Assembly: GCA_018816525.1 (NCBI GenBank)
Contig: JAHIVV010000001.1
Coordinates: 1-41,592 of the forward strand
DNA length: 41,592 nucleotides
Reading direction: 5' to 3'
Origin: Elusimicrobiota bacterium
GTDB taxonomy: Bacteria; Elusimicrobiota; Endomicrobiia; CG1-02-37-114; XYA2-FULL-39-19
Shown here: positions 9,592 through 18,314 of the stretch, one piece after another
How the letters are laid out: the number at the start of each line of letters is the position of its first letter
Position numbering within the stretch: the stretch's first letter is position 1
Program-made: the position numbers and the translations under genes
Notes under the pieces: model-generated
The model's input: only the letters and a program-made list of their open reading frames with translations
Databases searched by the model: none
Told to the model about the DNA's origin: nothing

Positions 9592-11794
9592 CTTTAGGGC
9601 CAGTTTTTGATGCGGGTTTTTGGATCACACTTTCAAGTTTTATCAATGCTTCTTTTATTTTTTTGTTCTTTTCTCTTTTTTGCATGCTTTTAATAGCTGG
9701 GACTATTTTCTTGTTTCCTATTTTGGCTAAAGTTTCAATAGCAGAAAGTTTAACATCTATATCTTTATCATATAAATTAATCATGACTGCATTCATGGCA
9801 GTTTTTTCCTGAGCATCCGCAACAATTCTCATCAATTCTATTTTTACCGGTTTTTCACCCATTCTTATATCATAAAGAATCCTGTCCATGGTCAGTTCAC
9901 ACATAAGGCTATTCACCAGTTTCCTTGCTGTATCCTTTACCTCTGGCGCAGGATCTGCTAAAGCGCCTGTTACCAGGCCGATAAATTTTACTCCCCCGAT
10001 TTTACATAATGAAGAGAGTGCGGCTACCCTTACTTTCGGGGATGGATCTTTCAAAGCTTCACGTAAGGGAGCAACCACGGTAGAATTATTAAATTTACGC
10101 AGAGCTTCGCATACGTTTACTCTTACGGATTCATCTTTGTCGTTAAGCATCTGGATAATATATTCCAAAGATGCCAGGTCGCTTTTCTCTCCCAATGCCA
10201 GCGCAGCACTAATTCTAATTACAGGGTCAGAATGTTTCAGCGCTTCCCTGATTTTGGGGACATTTGCGCTGTCACCCACCCGGCAGAGCGCGGTAACGAT
10301 ACTGGCTTTCATCTGGATATCGGTTTCTTCATCAAACATTTTTACGAAAAGCCGAGTAAGTTTTGAATCGCCTATTTCGCCTAATCTTTCAATTGCGGCT
10401 TTTTTTACAAAAATATTTTTGCTATTCAGCGCCCTTTTTAAAAGATTTATGTCATAAATTCGAAAAAATTGTTCTGTGGCGCTAGGCATGTCTTTTGATT
10501 GGGAGCTTATGCCGGAAAGTTTAAAATATGAAGAAAAATAGGTAAAACCAAAATAACCGCTGGTCGTTACAACCGCTGCAATTAACACAACAATTCCGCC
10601 TTTAAGCATGGTTTTCGTAAATACGCCAATTTCAATTTTGTTGGCGGTTTCGGCAGATTCTTCTTCTGCTGTCTTAGGAGGATTTATTTCGCATAAGTTC
10701 TGGTAAACAAGGTAATAGAATACCATTCCCAGCAACCCGACGAACATGTTTCCTGTTTGGGAAATAATAGGGCCTATAATAGGAATCAAACCTACCAGCC
10801 TTAAGACAATCATCCAAAGCCAGGCTACAAAAAAGAACCAGCAATAACGCGAATTTATCGACCAGAAAAAACCTGTCGTAAGCTTTTTAGAACGTTTAAA
10901 CGCTTCAAGAAAACCGGTATCTTCTAAAACCATGCCGGAAAAGACAAACATAAACCAAACAGCAAAAATAAATGCCGGAATAATCAATAACACAAGCCCG
11001 GCAGCCACAATTAAAATGTACACAATACAGACAACGGACATCGGAAGGGTTTTTATGGCACCCTGCAGTAATATTTTTGTGAAAGGGACCTTTTTTTCTT
11101 TATCTACGCTGTCAAGTGCAAGCAAAGTGATTGCAAAGGTCCAGCAGAAACTTACAAGATATATAAAGCCGCCGGTTAAAAGGATCGAACTTGAATTTTT
11201 AAAAAATTGAATTATTTCATTGACCAACTGCTGCTGATTTGGATTATTCCCCTCTGTTATAATTTTCTGTAAAAGAGCTCCGCCCCCAGTAATAAAGAAT
11301 ACACCTAGGATAATTGCAACCTGCACTGCTGAACCTAGGGCGTATACCCCGAACAAAGTCCAGAAACCTTTTTCGAGCAATTTGAACATTGCGTTATAAA
11401 GGATTTTAAATTTCGGCAGGTTATTCCACTCTCTTGAATACTTTGTCCAGCCGGGATTTTTCTTATCCCTGCTGCAACCAATGCAAACCAGTTCATTTTC
11501 GAAATGAACTAGGCATTCTTTGCAGAAATCGGCCCCGCATATTGCGCAATATTTTTCTGCGGGCCTGTCAGGATGGTTTTTGCAGACTACCATCCTTGAA
11601 AACCCGGTTACAGGTAAATTTGGAGGTTGTACTGCTGGTTTTGTTTTTGGTGTTGGGGCTGGTTCTGCTGACGGCGCTATATCCGGCGGTACGACTGGGA
11701 CCGGTTTTTCATTTTTAGGTTCAAATGTTTCGAAACAAATTTGGCAGAACGCCGACCCCTCAGAATTTTTAAAACCGCATTTTGGGCATTTCAT
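9584..11794 (-). CDS. Zinc-ribbon, multi-pass membrane, HEAT-repeat protein of unknown function
   Basis: I do not recognise a named family for this 736-aa architecture. It opens with a zinc ribbon (CPKC...CQIC, residues 3-20). A Pro-rich linker leads to a B-box-like zinc module near residues 72-110 (CKNHPDRPAEKYCAICGADFC..C). About four to six hydrophobic segments (residues 145-375) resemble DUF/GDPD-type membrane domains. One more transmembrane segment lies near 395-420. The C-terminal 300 residues are HEAT repeats, with recurring (V/I)R..A..AL..(I/L)G patterns. It probably sits in the inner membrane with both ends as protein-binding modules. It starts 21 bp after tRNA-Lys on the same strand, too close for its own promoter, so it may be transcribed with the tRNA. 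No Shine-Dalgarno precedes the ATG. Confidence 0.75.
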   Translation of the reverse strand: MKCPKCGFKNSEGSAFCQICFETFEPKNEKPVPVVPPDIAPSAEPAPTPKTKPAVQPPNLPVTGFSRMVVCKNHPDRPAEKYCAICGADFCKECLVHFENELVCIGCSRDKKNPGWTKYSREWNNLPKFKILYNAMFKLLEKGFWTLFGVYALGSAVQVAIILGVFFITGGGALLQKIITEGNNPNQQQLVNEIIQFFKNSSSILLTGGFIYLVSFCWTFAITLLALDSVDKEKKVPFTKILLQGAIKTLPMSVVCIVYILIVAAGLVLLIIPAFIFAVWFMFVFSGMVLEDTGFLEAFKRSKKLTTGFFWSINSRYCWFFFVAWLWMIVLRLVGLIPIIGPIISQTGNMFVGLLGMVFYYLVYQNLCEINPPKTAEEESAETANKIEIGVFTKTMLKGGIVVLIAAVVTTSGYFGFTYFSSYFKLSGISSQSKDMPSATEQFFRIYDINLLKRALNSKNIFVKKAAIERLGEIGDSKLTRLFVKMFDEETDIQMKASIVTALCRVGDSANVPKIREALKHSDPVIRISAALALGEKSDLASLEYIIQMLNDKDESVRVNVCEALRKFNNSTVVAPLREALKDPSPKVRVAALSSLCKIGGVKFIGLVTGALADPAPEVKDTARKLVNSLMCELTMDRILYDIRMGEKPVKIELMRIVADAQEKTAMNAVMINLYDKDIDVKLSAIETLAKIGNKKIVPAIKSMQKREKNKKIKEALIKLESVIQKPASKTGPKVK

Positions 11795-11815
11795 ATGGTT
11801 GGAATTAAATTAACT

Positions 11816-11888
11816 TGAGCCCGGCGCGGGTCGAACGCGCGACAACTTGATTAAAAGTCAAGTGCTCTACCAACTGAGCTACGGGCCC
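11816..11888 (-). tRNA. tRNA-Lys (anticodon TTT)
   Basis: A full cloverleaf reads on the minus strand. The acceptor GGGCCCG pairs with CGGGCTC (one G-U), the D arm is GCTC...GAGC, the anticodon stem ACTTGA/TCAAGT holds the loop CTTTTAA, and the T arm carries TTCGACC. The discriminator is A. The 3' CCA is not encoded (AGT follows), so a CCA-adding enzyme is needed. Confidence 0.96.
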
Positions 11889-11911
11889 GTCATTTATTTT
11901 CGGCGCTCATT

Positions 11912-11939
11912 ATTATACTATATTATTAATAAAAGTCAA
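11912..11939 (-). promoter_or_regulatory. Promoter for tRNA-Lys and probably the HEAT gene
   Basis: On the minus strand, TTGACT (11934-11939) and TATAAT (11912-11917) are separated by 16 bp. Transcription would start near 11905, 17 nt before the tRNA. No other promoter fits in the 21 bp between the tRNA and the following gene. Confidence 0.7.
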
Positions 11940-11952
11940 ACCGTTTGACTTT
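11932..11952. repeat. Inverted repeat joining two divergent -35 boxes
   Basis: Half-sites AAAGTCAAAC (11932-11941) and GTTTGACTTT (11943-11952) form a perfect 10-bp inverted repeat around one central base. Each arm contains the -35 hexamer TTGACT of one of two diverging promoters, so one protein dimer bound here could block both. It may also simply be two back-to-back -35 boxes. Confidence 0.6.
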
Positions 11953-11973
11953 CCGGCCATTTTATTATATTTT
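11945..11973 (+). promoter_or_regulatory. Promoter for mfd
   Basis: TTGACT (11945-11950), a 17-bp spacer and TATTTT (11968-11973). Transcription would begin near 11980, only about 4 nt before the mfd ATG at 11984, where no Shine-Dalgarno exists. This suggests a leaderless message. Confidence 0.55.
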
Positions 11974-11983
11974 ACTCTATATT

Positions 11984-14900
11984 ATGAAGATTTCGGGATT
12001 GACGACTGACGGCGCAAAAGCCTATTATTTAACAGAAAACTTCCACAGGACAGGCAAATCCTGCCTGTGCATTTTAAGCGATGACGAAGCGATAGATATT
12101 TACACTGACAACCTCTCTGCAATCGGGGCCTGGCTTGAAAAACCTCCTGGGGAAATTGCGGCCTTCCCCGAAGAAGACGCTAAAAGAATTGCCGCCATTT
12201 ACTCGATACTCAATCGTCCTAAGGATAGCCCTATTTTTCTGCTCTCCAGCGCCTCATCAATTTCGAAAAACACCGCTTCAATAGAAAAATTCGAAGTGCT
12301 GCATTTAAAAACATCCACCGTTTATCCGCGCGAAAAAATAATACAGTTCTTAGGAGATACCGGCTACGCCAGGGAGGATTTTGTCAGCGACACCTGTCAA
12401 TTCTCAGTGCGCGGCGAAATAATAGATGTCTGGCCTCCGCAGAGCGCAAATCCTTACCGGCTTATATTTTTAGATAATGAAATTGAGCAAATAAAGGAAT
12501 TTGAAATTGAATCCCAGCGCTCAAAAAAGACGCTTATGGAATGCGCTGTTCTTCCCGCATCCGAAGGTAAAAACAATTCCGCCAGTTTGGAAGAATTCCT
12601 GCCGAAAGACATAACCATATTTATTGACGAAAATGTGGCCCAGGAAACCTTACCGGGTTGGATTGCCGGCTATAAAACAATCGAACTTCAGGCATTAACG
12701 GAAACCCCTCTCGATTTTTTTCCAAACTCAAATTATCGCGGGAATTTAAACTTATTTTTTAACCAACTGAAAACCCTGCGTGAAGAATGCTACAAAATAA
12801 TAATATTCTGCGCCAATATGGGCGAACAGGAAAGGTTGCTTGAAATCTTTGACGATAAAAGCACCGCTCCTGTCCCTGTTTTCATAGCCCCGCTTACTCA
12901 GGGTTTCTATAACCCCGGGAAAAAAATTGCGCTAATTACCTACAATGAAATTTTCGGCAGATATGACCGGCCTATCCGGCTTCCAAAGTTCAAATCTGGC
13001 AAACCATTGGACGCACTTTGGGAAATTTCAGCCGGCGATTTCGTAGTCCACGAAAAACATGGGATAGGCAAATACCGCGGTTTAAAACAAATAAACACCG
13101 GAGAAAGCATTTCGGAATATCTTTTTCTTGAGTACCGCGGGGGCGACAAACTGTTTGTACCCGTAACGGATTTTCATAAAGTACAGAAATATATCGGAGT
13201 TGAAGGCAGGCGCCCAAGGCTTTATTCACTGGACAGCATCAGTTGGGAACATGCGAAAGAACGTGCAAAAAAAAGCGCAAGCGATATAGCCAAACACCTT
13301 TACGAACTTTATACGGCACGCAAAAGCTTGCCAGGTTATAAATTTCCGCAGGATAATGAATTTGAGAGAGTGCTGGCAGACTCATTTTTATATAACGAAA
13401 CACCTGACCAGGTCCGCGCCATTGAGGAAGTTAAAAAGGATATGGAAAGTGCTCATCCCATGGACAGAGTTGTGCTGGGAGACGTAGGGTTCGGTAAAAC
13501 CGAGGTCGCCTTGCGCGCGGCATTTAAAGCGGCGCTCGATTCCAAACAGGTTGGCTTGATTGCTCCTACAACAGTCCTCGCTGAACAACATTATAATGTA
13601 TTTATTGAACGATTAAAATCTTTCCCGGTTACCCTAGGTTTGATGACCAGGTTTCAGACAAAGAAGGAACAGAGAGACACTCTTGAAGCTTTAAAAAAAG
13701 GATTGATTGATATCGTTATCGGCACACACAGGCTGATCCAAAAAGATGTTGAATTTAAAGAATTAGGCCTTTTAATAATTGACGAAGAACACCGGTTTGG
13801 GGTAAAACAGAAGGAACACATTAAAATGATGAAACAAAATGTCGATGTTCTATCCCTTACCGCCACACCCATCCCAAGAACATTATCAATGTCTCTATCA
13901 GGAATAAAAGATTTATCAGTAATTGAATCCCCTCCTGAAGGCAGGCTGCCGGTAGATACTTATATCGGCGGGTATGATGATAATTTGATCAAAAAATCAA
14001 TTCTTGCCGAACTTAACCGTAGCGGCCAGGTTTTTTATGTGCATAATTACATCCATAGCATTTTCGCCAGAAAAAATTATCTTGAGAAATTATTGCCCGG
14101 CGTGCGTTTTTCTGTCCTGCACGGCAGGATGCATTCCGGTGAAATAGAAAAAACTATGTATGAATTTACGCATAAGAAAATTGACTGTCTGATTGCAACA
14201 ACGATTATTGAAGCCGGAATAGATTTACCCAACGCAAATACGATGATAATTGAACAGGCAGAAGAATTCGGTTTGTCTCAGCTATATCAGCTGCGCGGAA
14301 GAATCGGCAGAAGCAGGACCAAAGCCTACTGTTACCTCTTTTTTTCACAAGGAGAGCTGACTGAAGACGCCAAAAAACGCCTTCAGGCGCTGTATGAATT
14401 CATGAATCTCGGTTCCGGATTTAAACTGGCTTTGCGTGATATGGAAATCCGCGGCGCAGGAGAAATTCTCGGTGACAAACAGCATGGTTTTGTGCAGGAT
14501 GTGGGGCTGGATATGTACTGCAAATTTATTTCCGAAGAAATGCACCTCCTGAAAAACGGAGGGCTCAAGGGCAGCGCTTCTCCCAGGCAGAAAGAAGATA
14601 AAACCCCTTCAATTGACCTTAATATCGCCGCTTTTATCCCCGGCGACTATATCACGCAGGACGATATCAGAATAGCCTACTATAGAAGATTCATGGCAAC
14701 GGAAAATGACGAAGAACTGCAGAAAATAATTATCGAACTTGAAGACCGGTTCGGTAAATTTCCGCACGAACTAAAACAGCTTATTCATGTTGTAGAATTG
14801 CGTACGATTTTAAGAAAACTTGAAGTCTCTCTGGTTAAAGAACAGTCAAAATTTGTCGATGTTCATTTTTTTAGTAACAATATAGCTCCAAAAATGGTAG

Positions 14901-15031
14901 AATACCTATACAAAAACATGGGGCAGGTCATTGAGTTCAGTTCCTTCGGCTTTAAAATCAAAAAGAAACTTATTCCGGATGAACAGCCGGTGTTGATATT
15001 CCTGAAACAATTTTTCAGAAGCCTTTTATGA
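11984..15031 (+). CDS. mfd: Transcription-repair coupling factor Mfd
   Basis: A superfamily 2 translocase that displaces RNA polymerase stalled at lesions and recruits UvrA. In order, it shows a UvrB-like N-terminal region (PREKIIQFLGDTGYAR...GEIIDVWPP), a CarD-like RNAP-interaction domain (GDFVVHEKHGIGKYRGL through LFVPVTDFHKVQKY, about residues 345-405), helicase motif I GDVGFGKTEVA near 499, motif II DEEHRFG near 600, motif III TATPIPRTL, the QLRGRIGRS motif VI and a C-terminal TRCF domain. At 1015 aa it is shorter than the E. coli protein (1148 aa), with the loss in the N-terminal modules. The first ATG with good family fit is 11984; an upstream in-frame TTG at 11945 lies inside the promoter. 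Confidence 0.96.
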   Translation: MKISGLTTDGAKAYYLTENFHRTGKSCLCILSDDEAIDIYTDNLSAIGAWLEKPPGEIAAFPEEDAKRIAAIYSILNRPKDSPIFLLSSASSISKNTASIEKFEVLHLKTSTVYPREKIIQFLGDTGYAREDFVSDTCQFSVRGEIIDVWPPQSANPYRLIFLDNEIEQIKEFEIESQRSKKTLMECAVLPASEGKNNSASLEEFLPKDITIFIDENVAQETLPGWIAGYKTIELQALTETPLDFFPNSNYRGNLNLFFNQLKTLREECYKIIIFCANMGEQERLLEIFDDKSTAPVPVFIAPLTQGFYNPGKKIALITYNEIFGRYDRPIRLPKFKSGKPLDALWEISAGDFVVHEKHGIGKYRGLKQINTGESISEYLFLEYRGGDKLFVPVTDFHKVQKYIGVEGRRPRLYSLDSISWEHAKERAKKSASDIAKHLYELYTARKSLPGYKFPQDNEFERVLADSFLYNETPDQVRAIEEVKKDMESAHPMDRVVLGDVGFGKTEVALRAAFKAALDSKQVGLIAPTTVLAEQHYNVFIERLKSFPVTLGLMTRFQTKKEQRDTLEALKKGLIDIVIGTHRLIQKDVEFKELGLLIIDEEHRFGVKQKEHIKMMKQNVDVLSLTATPIPRTLSMSLSGIKDLSVIESPPEGRLPVDTYIGGYDDNLIKKSILAELNRSGQVFYVHNYIHSIFARKNYLEKLLPGVRFSVLHGRMHSGEIEKTMYEFTHKKIDCLIATTIIEAGIDLPNANTMIIEQAEEFGLSQLYQLRGRIGRSRTKAYCYLFFSQGELTEDAKKRLQALYEFMNLGSGFKLALRDMEIRGAGEILGDKQHGFVQDVGLDMYCKFISEEMHLLKNGGLKGSASPRQKEDKTPSIDLNIAAFIPGDYITQDDIRIAYYRRFMATENDEELQKIIIELEDRFGKFPHELKQLIHVVELRTILRKLEVSLVKEQSKFVDVHFFSNNIAPKMVEYLYKNMGQVIEFSSFGFKIKKKLIPDEQPVLIFLKQFFRSLL

Positions 15032-15843
15032 AAAAAATATTTTTGTTTATAACCCTTTCAATTATATATCCAACGATCGCTTCCGGCACTGATTCTATTT
15101 TACCTTTTTTAAATCAGGCGATTTCAGCCAGAGCCCACTCCATGGGAACTATCGCCGGCGGTTTATATGACGGCGCGAATACTATCTACGCAAATCCAGC
15201 AGGTTTGTCAACCGTAACCGGCGCTGAATTTAATTACTCATTTTTTAAAACCTGTACTTCTTACACTTATGCAAAAAAGGGATTCGGTATTGGTTACTTA
15301 AAATATGACAGAAATGAAGAATCCACTGAATCAGCATCGTTAACAACAATTTCTATTTCTGCTGACGGGTATATTTCCGAACACTGGGGAATAAACTATA
15401 AATTTATTAATGACACTATTTCGAGCACGAACACAGTTGAAATGCAGGTTTATGATGTAGGAATAGCGTATAAATTTTTTGGGGATTATACGGTCGGGAT
15501 ATATTCTCAGAATATAGGTTCGCCGGTAAAACTAAGGAATGGGCAGGAGATTTTGCCCAAAGCTACTATTGCGGGCATCGGATACAAAACTCAAAAAATT
15601 TCTTTAGGAATTGACAATATTTTCGAACAAAGCGGCACAAACACGATTAACTACGGCATGGAATTGGCTCTTACTAATTCAATTTTGCTTAGGGTAGGGT
15701 ATAAGGATGGAACTGATGCTAAAGAAAAGATCACACTTGGGGCTGGAATTATTATAAATAAGCTTCAATTTGATTACGGAATAAATATGTCTGATGATTC
15801 CAATAAATCGCAAAAAATATCGCTATCAATTAAGTTCGGATAA
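15028..15843 (+). CDS. PorV/UPF0164-like outer-membrane beta-barrel protein
   Basis: A 271-aa predicted secreted protein with a signal peptide (MKKIFLFITLSIIYPTIASG). The mature start QAISARAHSMGTIAGGLYDGANTIYANPAGLS matches the N-terminal signature of the PorV/PorQ/UPF0164 family. The rest is alternating polar/apolar beta strands and ends in SLSIKFG. PorV relatives in other phyla act as type IX secretion shuttle proteins, but nothing else of that system is visible here, so the role is open. Its ATG overlaps the mfd TGA by 4 bp. Its last codons overlap a decayed gene on the other strand. Confidence 0.75.
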   Translation: MKKIFLFITLSIIYPTIASGTDSILPFLNQAISARAHSMGTIAGGLYDGANTIYANPAGLSTVTGAEFNYSFFKTCTSYTYAKKGFGIGYLKYDRNEESTESASLTTISISADGYISEHWGINYKFINDTISSTNTVEMQVYDVGIAYKFFGDYTVGIYSQNIGSPVKLRNGQEILPKATIAGIGYKTQKISLGIDNIFEQSGTNTINYGMELALTNSILLRVGYKDGTDAKEKITLGAGIIINKLQFDYGINMSDDSNKSQKISLSIKFG

Positions 15844-15968
15844 TTTACCTACAAACTCCTGTATTTCCTGCTCGGAGAAAGGCTTGTCCACTCTTCATTT
15901 GCTTTTCTAAGAAATTCAATTCCGTACATTTTTGGCATGATTAAATCAATAATATTATTTGAAATTTG
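15826..15968 (-). pseudogene. Decayed response-regulator receiver (REC) fragment
   Basis: On the minus strand one frame (15849-15968) encodes IIDLIMPKMYGIEFLRKANEEW, equivalent to the DLxMPxMDGIEFL block around the phospho-acceptor Asp of receiver domains. A second frame beginning at 15891 encodes VDKPFSEQEIQEFVGKL, equivalent to the KPF block near the receiver C-terminus. The stretch normally lying between these blocks is missing and the frame is shifted, so this is a remnant with an internal deletion. There is no start region, and its end overlaps the 3' end of the barrel gene. I infer horizontal or duplicated DNA in decay. Confidence 0.65.
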
Positions 15969-15994
15969 TTAAATCCGGAGAAAATGTATATAAT
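15966..15994 (+). promoter_or_regulatory. Promoter for the ABC-F gene
   Basis: TTGTTA (15966-15971), 17 bp, TATAAT (15989-15994). The expected transcription start is near 16001, giving a leader of about 9 nt without Shine-Dalgarno before ATG 16010. Confidence 0.65.
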
Positions 15995-16009
15995 ACTTAG
16001 TCAAATAAT

Positions 16010-17878
16010 ATGATACATATAATTAATCTTACAAAATATTTTGGTAACCAGCTTCTCTACGACAATATCACCCTGGGTATCAACCCAAGGGAAAAAATAG
16101 GGCTTGTCGGTAGAAACGGCCACGGTAAAACCACCTTGTTTAACCTCATACTCGACAAAATACAACCTGATTCCGGCGAACTAGCTATTCCAAAAGGGTA
16201 CAGACTAGGGCACCTGGAACAACATATGAACTTTACTCAGGATTCCGTACTAAAGGAAGCCTGCCTGGGTTTAAGAGAAGAGGACAAATATAGCACTTGG
16301 AAAGTTGAAAAAATTCTTTCCGGCCTGGGTTTTTCAAAAGAAGATATGCAAAAACCCTGTTCAGTATTTTCCGGCGGTTACCAGATAAGACTGAACCTGA
16401 CAAAAGTTCTTGTTTCTGAACCCAATATGCTCCTGCTTGATGAACCAAATAATTATCTTGACATCGTGGCATCAAGATGGCTGATAAGTTTTCTGCAAGA
16501 ATGGCAGGGCGAATTGATACTTATCACCCATGAGAGAGGTTTCATGGACAGCGTAACCACCCACACTGTAGCCATTCACCGCGCAAAAGTGAAAAAAGTA
16601 AAAGGCGGAACCCAAAAACTATACGACCAGATAGCCACGGAAGAAGAAGTTTATGAAAAAACTCTAGTAAACGAAGAAAATAAAAAACGCCAGCTGGAAG
16701 TTTTCATAGCCAGATTCAGGGCCAAAGCCAGTTTGGCCAGCCAAGTTCAGTCAAAAATGAAACTCCTTGAAAAAATGGGTGAAAAACAACATCTTGAAAG
16801 AATAGAATCTCTGAATTTCTCCTTTAACTCAATACCCTTCATATCAACTCATATGGTGAATGCAAACGAAATTATATTTTCCTATACAGGAAGCGAACCT
16901 TACCTGATAAAAGATTTTTCCTTAACTGTCGGAAAAAGAGAAAGAATCTGCGTTATAGGAAAAAACGGTAAAGGTAAATCCACGTTATTAAAAACATTCG
17001 CCGGCGAAATTCAGCCACTTTCAGGCACAGTTAAAATTAACCAAACCCTGCAAACCGGTTACTTCGGACAACCCAATATATTGAGATTAAACCCTAAAAA
17101 TACTGTTTTAGATGAGATCATGTTATCCAACCCGGCCTGCAACCTACAGACAGCCAGAAATATAGCCGGAATGTTCATGTTTAAGAAAGATGACGCCTTT
17201 AAACCTGTTTCAGTGCTATCTGGCGGCGAAAAAAACAGGGTAATGATGGCAAAAATGGTGGTTACCCCGTGCCAACTGCTGCTTTTAGATGAACCTACAA
17301 ACCATTTGGATATGGATTCCTGTGATGCACTCCTCAAAGCTATAGACGAATTTGACGGCTCAGTGGTTATGGTAACCCACGATGAAGCTTTTTTAAAGCG
17401 TATAGCTAAGCGCCTCATAATTTTTGATAAAGATAAAATAACCCTTTATGAAGGCGGTTACCAGGACTTCCTGGAAAATATAGGCTGGGATGATGAAAGA
17501 AACCTGGATCCGGAAGCCCAGCCTAAAAAAGTTTCTTTAAGCCTGAACAACACCTTCCACAACAAGAAGACTTACAGGAAACTGAGGGCCGAAATAATGA
17601 AAGAACGGGATAATATCCTGCGCCCGCTCAAAACAGAGATAAATAAACTGGAGAAGGGCATCTCTGAAATGGAACAGGAAATAAACGCTAATAATGAATT
17701 GCTTATCAAGGCTTCGTCAGAAGGTTATAGCCCCAAGATGACGGAAACATCAAAAAGAAACAGTTATCTTAATCAGGAAATAGAACAATTTTTTGAAAAG
17801 CTGTCAAAATACAGCACCGAATATGAAACCAGCCAGAAGGAATTCGAAGAAAAACTCAACAACTTCCAATCAGCATAG
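16010..17878 (+). CDS. ABC-F family ATPase (Uup/YheS-like)
   Basis: A soluble protein of 622 aa with two ABC domains in tandem and no membrane segment, the layout of ribosome-associated ABC-F factors. Domain 1 has Walker A GRNGHGKTT near residue 35, signature FSGGYQIRL near 123 and Walker B LLLDEPNNYLD near 143. Domain 2 has Walker A GKNGKGKST near 318, signature LSGGEKNRV near 404 and Walker B LLLDEPTNHLD near 425. Between them lies the charged interdomain linker (about 200-265). A C-terminal coiled-coil arm (about 530-622) resembles that of Uup. The likely role is on the ribosome E site or in translation quality control. Antibiotic resistance cannot be judged from sequence. It stands alone behind its own promoter. 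Confidence 0.9.
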   Translation: MIHIINLTKYFGNQLLYDNITLGINPREKIGLVGRNGHGKTTLFNLILDKIQPDSGELAIPKGYRLGHLEQHMNFTQDSVLKEACLGLREEDKYSTWKVEKILSGLGFSKEDMQKPCSVFSGGYQIRLNLTKVLVSEPNMLLLDEPNNYLDIVASRWLISFLQEWQGELILITHERGFMDSVTTHTVAIHRAKVKKVKGGTQKLYDQIATEEEVYEKTLVNEENKKRQLEVFIARFRAKASLASQVQSKMKLLEKMGEKQHLERIESLNFSFNSIPFISTHMVNANEIIFSYTGSEPYLIKDFSLTVGKRERICVIGKNGKGKSTLLKTFAGEIQPLSGTVKINQTLQTGYFGQPNILRLNPKNTVLDEIMLSNPACNLQTARNIAGMFMFKKDDAFKPVSVLSGGEKNRVMMAKMVVTPCQLLLLDEPTNHLDMDSCDALLKAIDEFDGSVVMVTHDEAFLKRIAKRLIIFDKDKITLYEGGYQDFLENIGWDDERNLDPEAQPKKVSLSLNNTFHNKKTYRKLRAEIMKERDNILRPLKTEINKLEKGISEMEQEINANNELLIKASSEGYSPKMTETSKRNSYLNQEIEQFFEKLSKYSTEYETSQKEFEEKLNNFQSA

Positions 17879-17906
17879 GGGGCGTTCGTCATTTTTTTTG
17901 CGCCTA

Positions 17907-17935
17907 TTGACATTTAAAACATAACATGCTATATT
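17907..17935 (+). promoter_or_regulatory. Promoter for the cold-shock gene
   Basis: A consensus -35 TTGACA (17907-17912), 17-bp spacer and TATATT (17930-17935). Transcription from about 17942 gives a leader of about 150 nt, as is common for cspA-type genes. Confidence 0.75.
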
Positions 17936-17941
17936 ATTAGT

Positions 17942-18090
17942 GCAGTGAAGTTTGAAATTACAAAATTCTTCAAGTTACAACCCCGATTGAGCTGTTTATC
18001 ACATCAGAAAGCAGTATCACATCATGTTGGACCCACAGTTCTTGTACGTTTCAAAAATCATACCTTCACAAAAGTAGGTGAATTTTTTAA
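17942..18090 (+). promoter_or_regulatory. Long 5' leader of the cold-shock gene with repeats and an SD hairpin
   Basis: The leader holds a direct repeat TATCACATCA at 17997-18006 and 18015-18024. Near the start codon, TTCAC (18065-18069) can pair with GTGAA (18078-18082), and alternatively ACCT (18062-18065) with AGGT (18076-18079). Both stems would mask the Shine-Dalgarno AGGTGA (18076-18081), which is spaced 9 nt from the ATG. This resembles the temperature-dependent leaders of cold-shock mRNAs, but the regulatory role is inferred. Confidence 0.45.
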
Positions 18091-18288
18091 ATGAAAGGTA
18101 AAGTTAAATGGTTCAATTCCGGCAAGGGATATGGATTCATCACACCAGAAGAAGGCGCAGACGTATTCGTACACTTTTCATCCATAAAGGGTGAAGGTTA
18201 CAAAAGCCTGAATGAAGGTGACAATGTTGAATTCGAAGTTATCACCGATGAGAAGGGCGCCAAAGCCAAAGACGTTGTAAAGATATAA
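18091..18288 (+). CDS. Cold-shock protein (CspA family)
   Basis: A 65-aa single-domain OB-fold nucleic-acid chaperone. It has the start [23 protein letters not shown]1 KGYGFI (residues 12-17) and RNP2 VFVHF (26-30), both intact. Such proteins melt RNA secondary structure at low temperature or constitutively. It is monocistronic, between a consensus promoter and a strong terminator. Base composition is slightly richer in GC than its flanks, as expected for a highly expressed gene. Confidence 0.97.
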   Translation: MKGKVKWFNSGKGYGFITPEEGADVFVHFSSIKGEGYKSLNEGDNVEFEVITDEKGAKAKDVVKI

Positions 18289-18314
18289 TAATCTTTAAAC
18301 TCTTAAAAAAAGAT

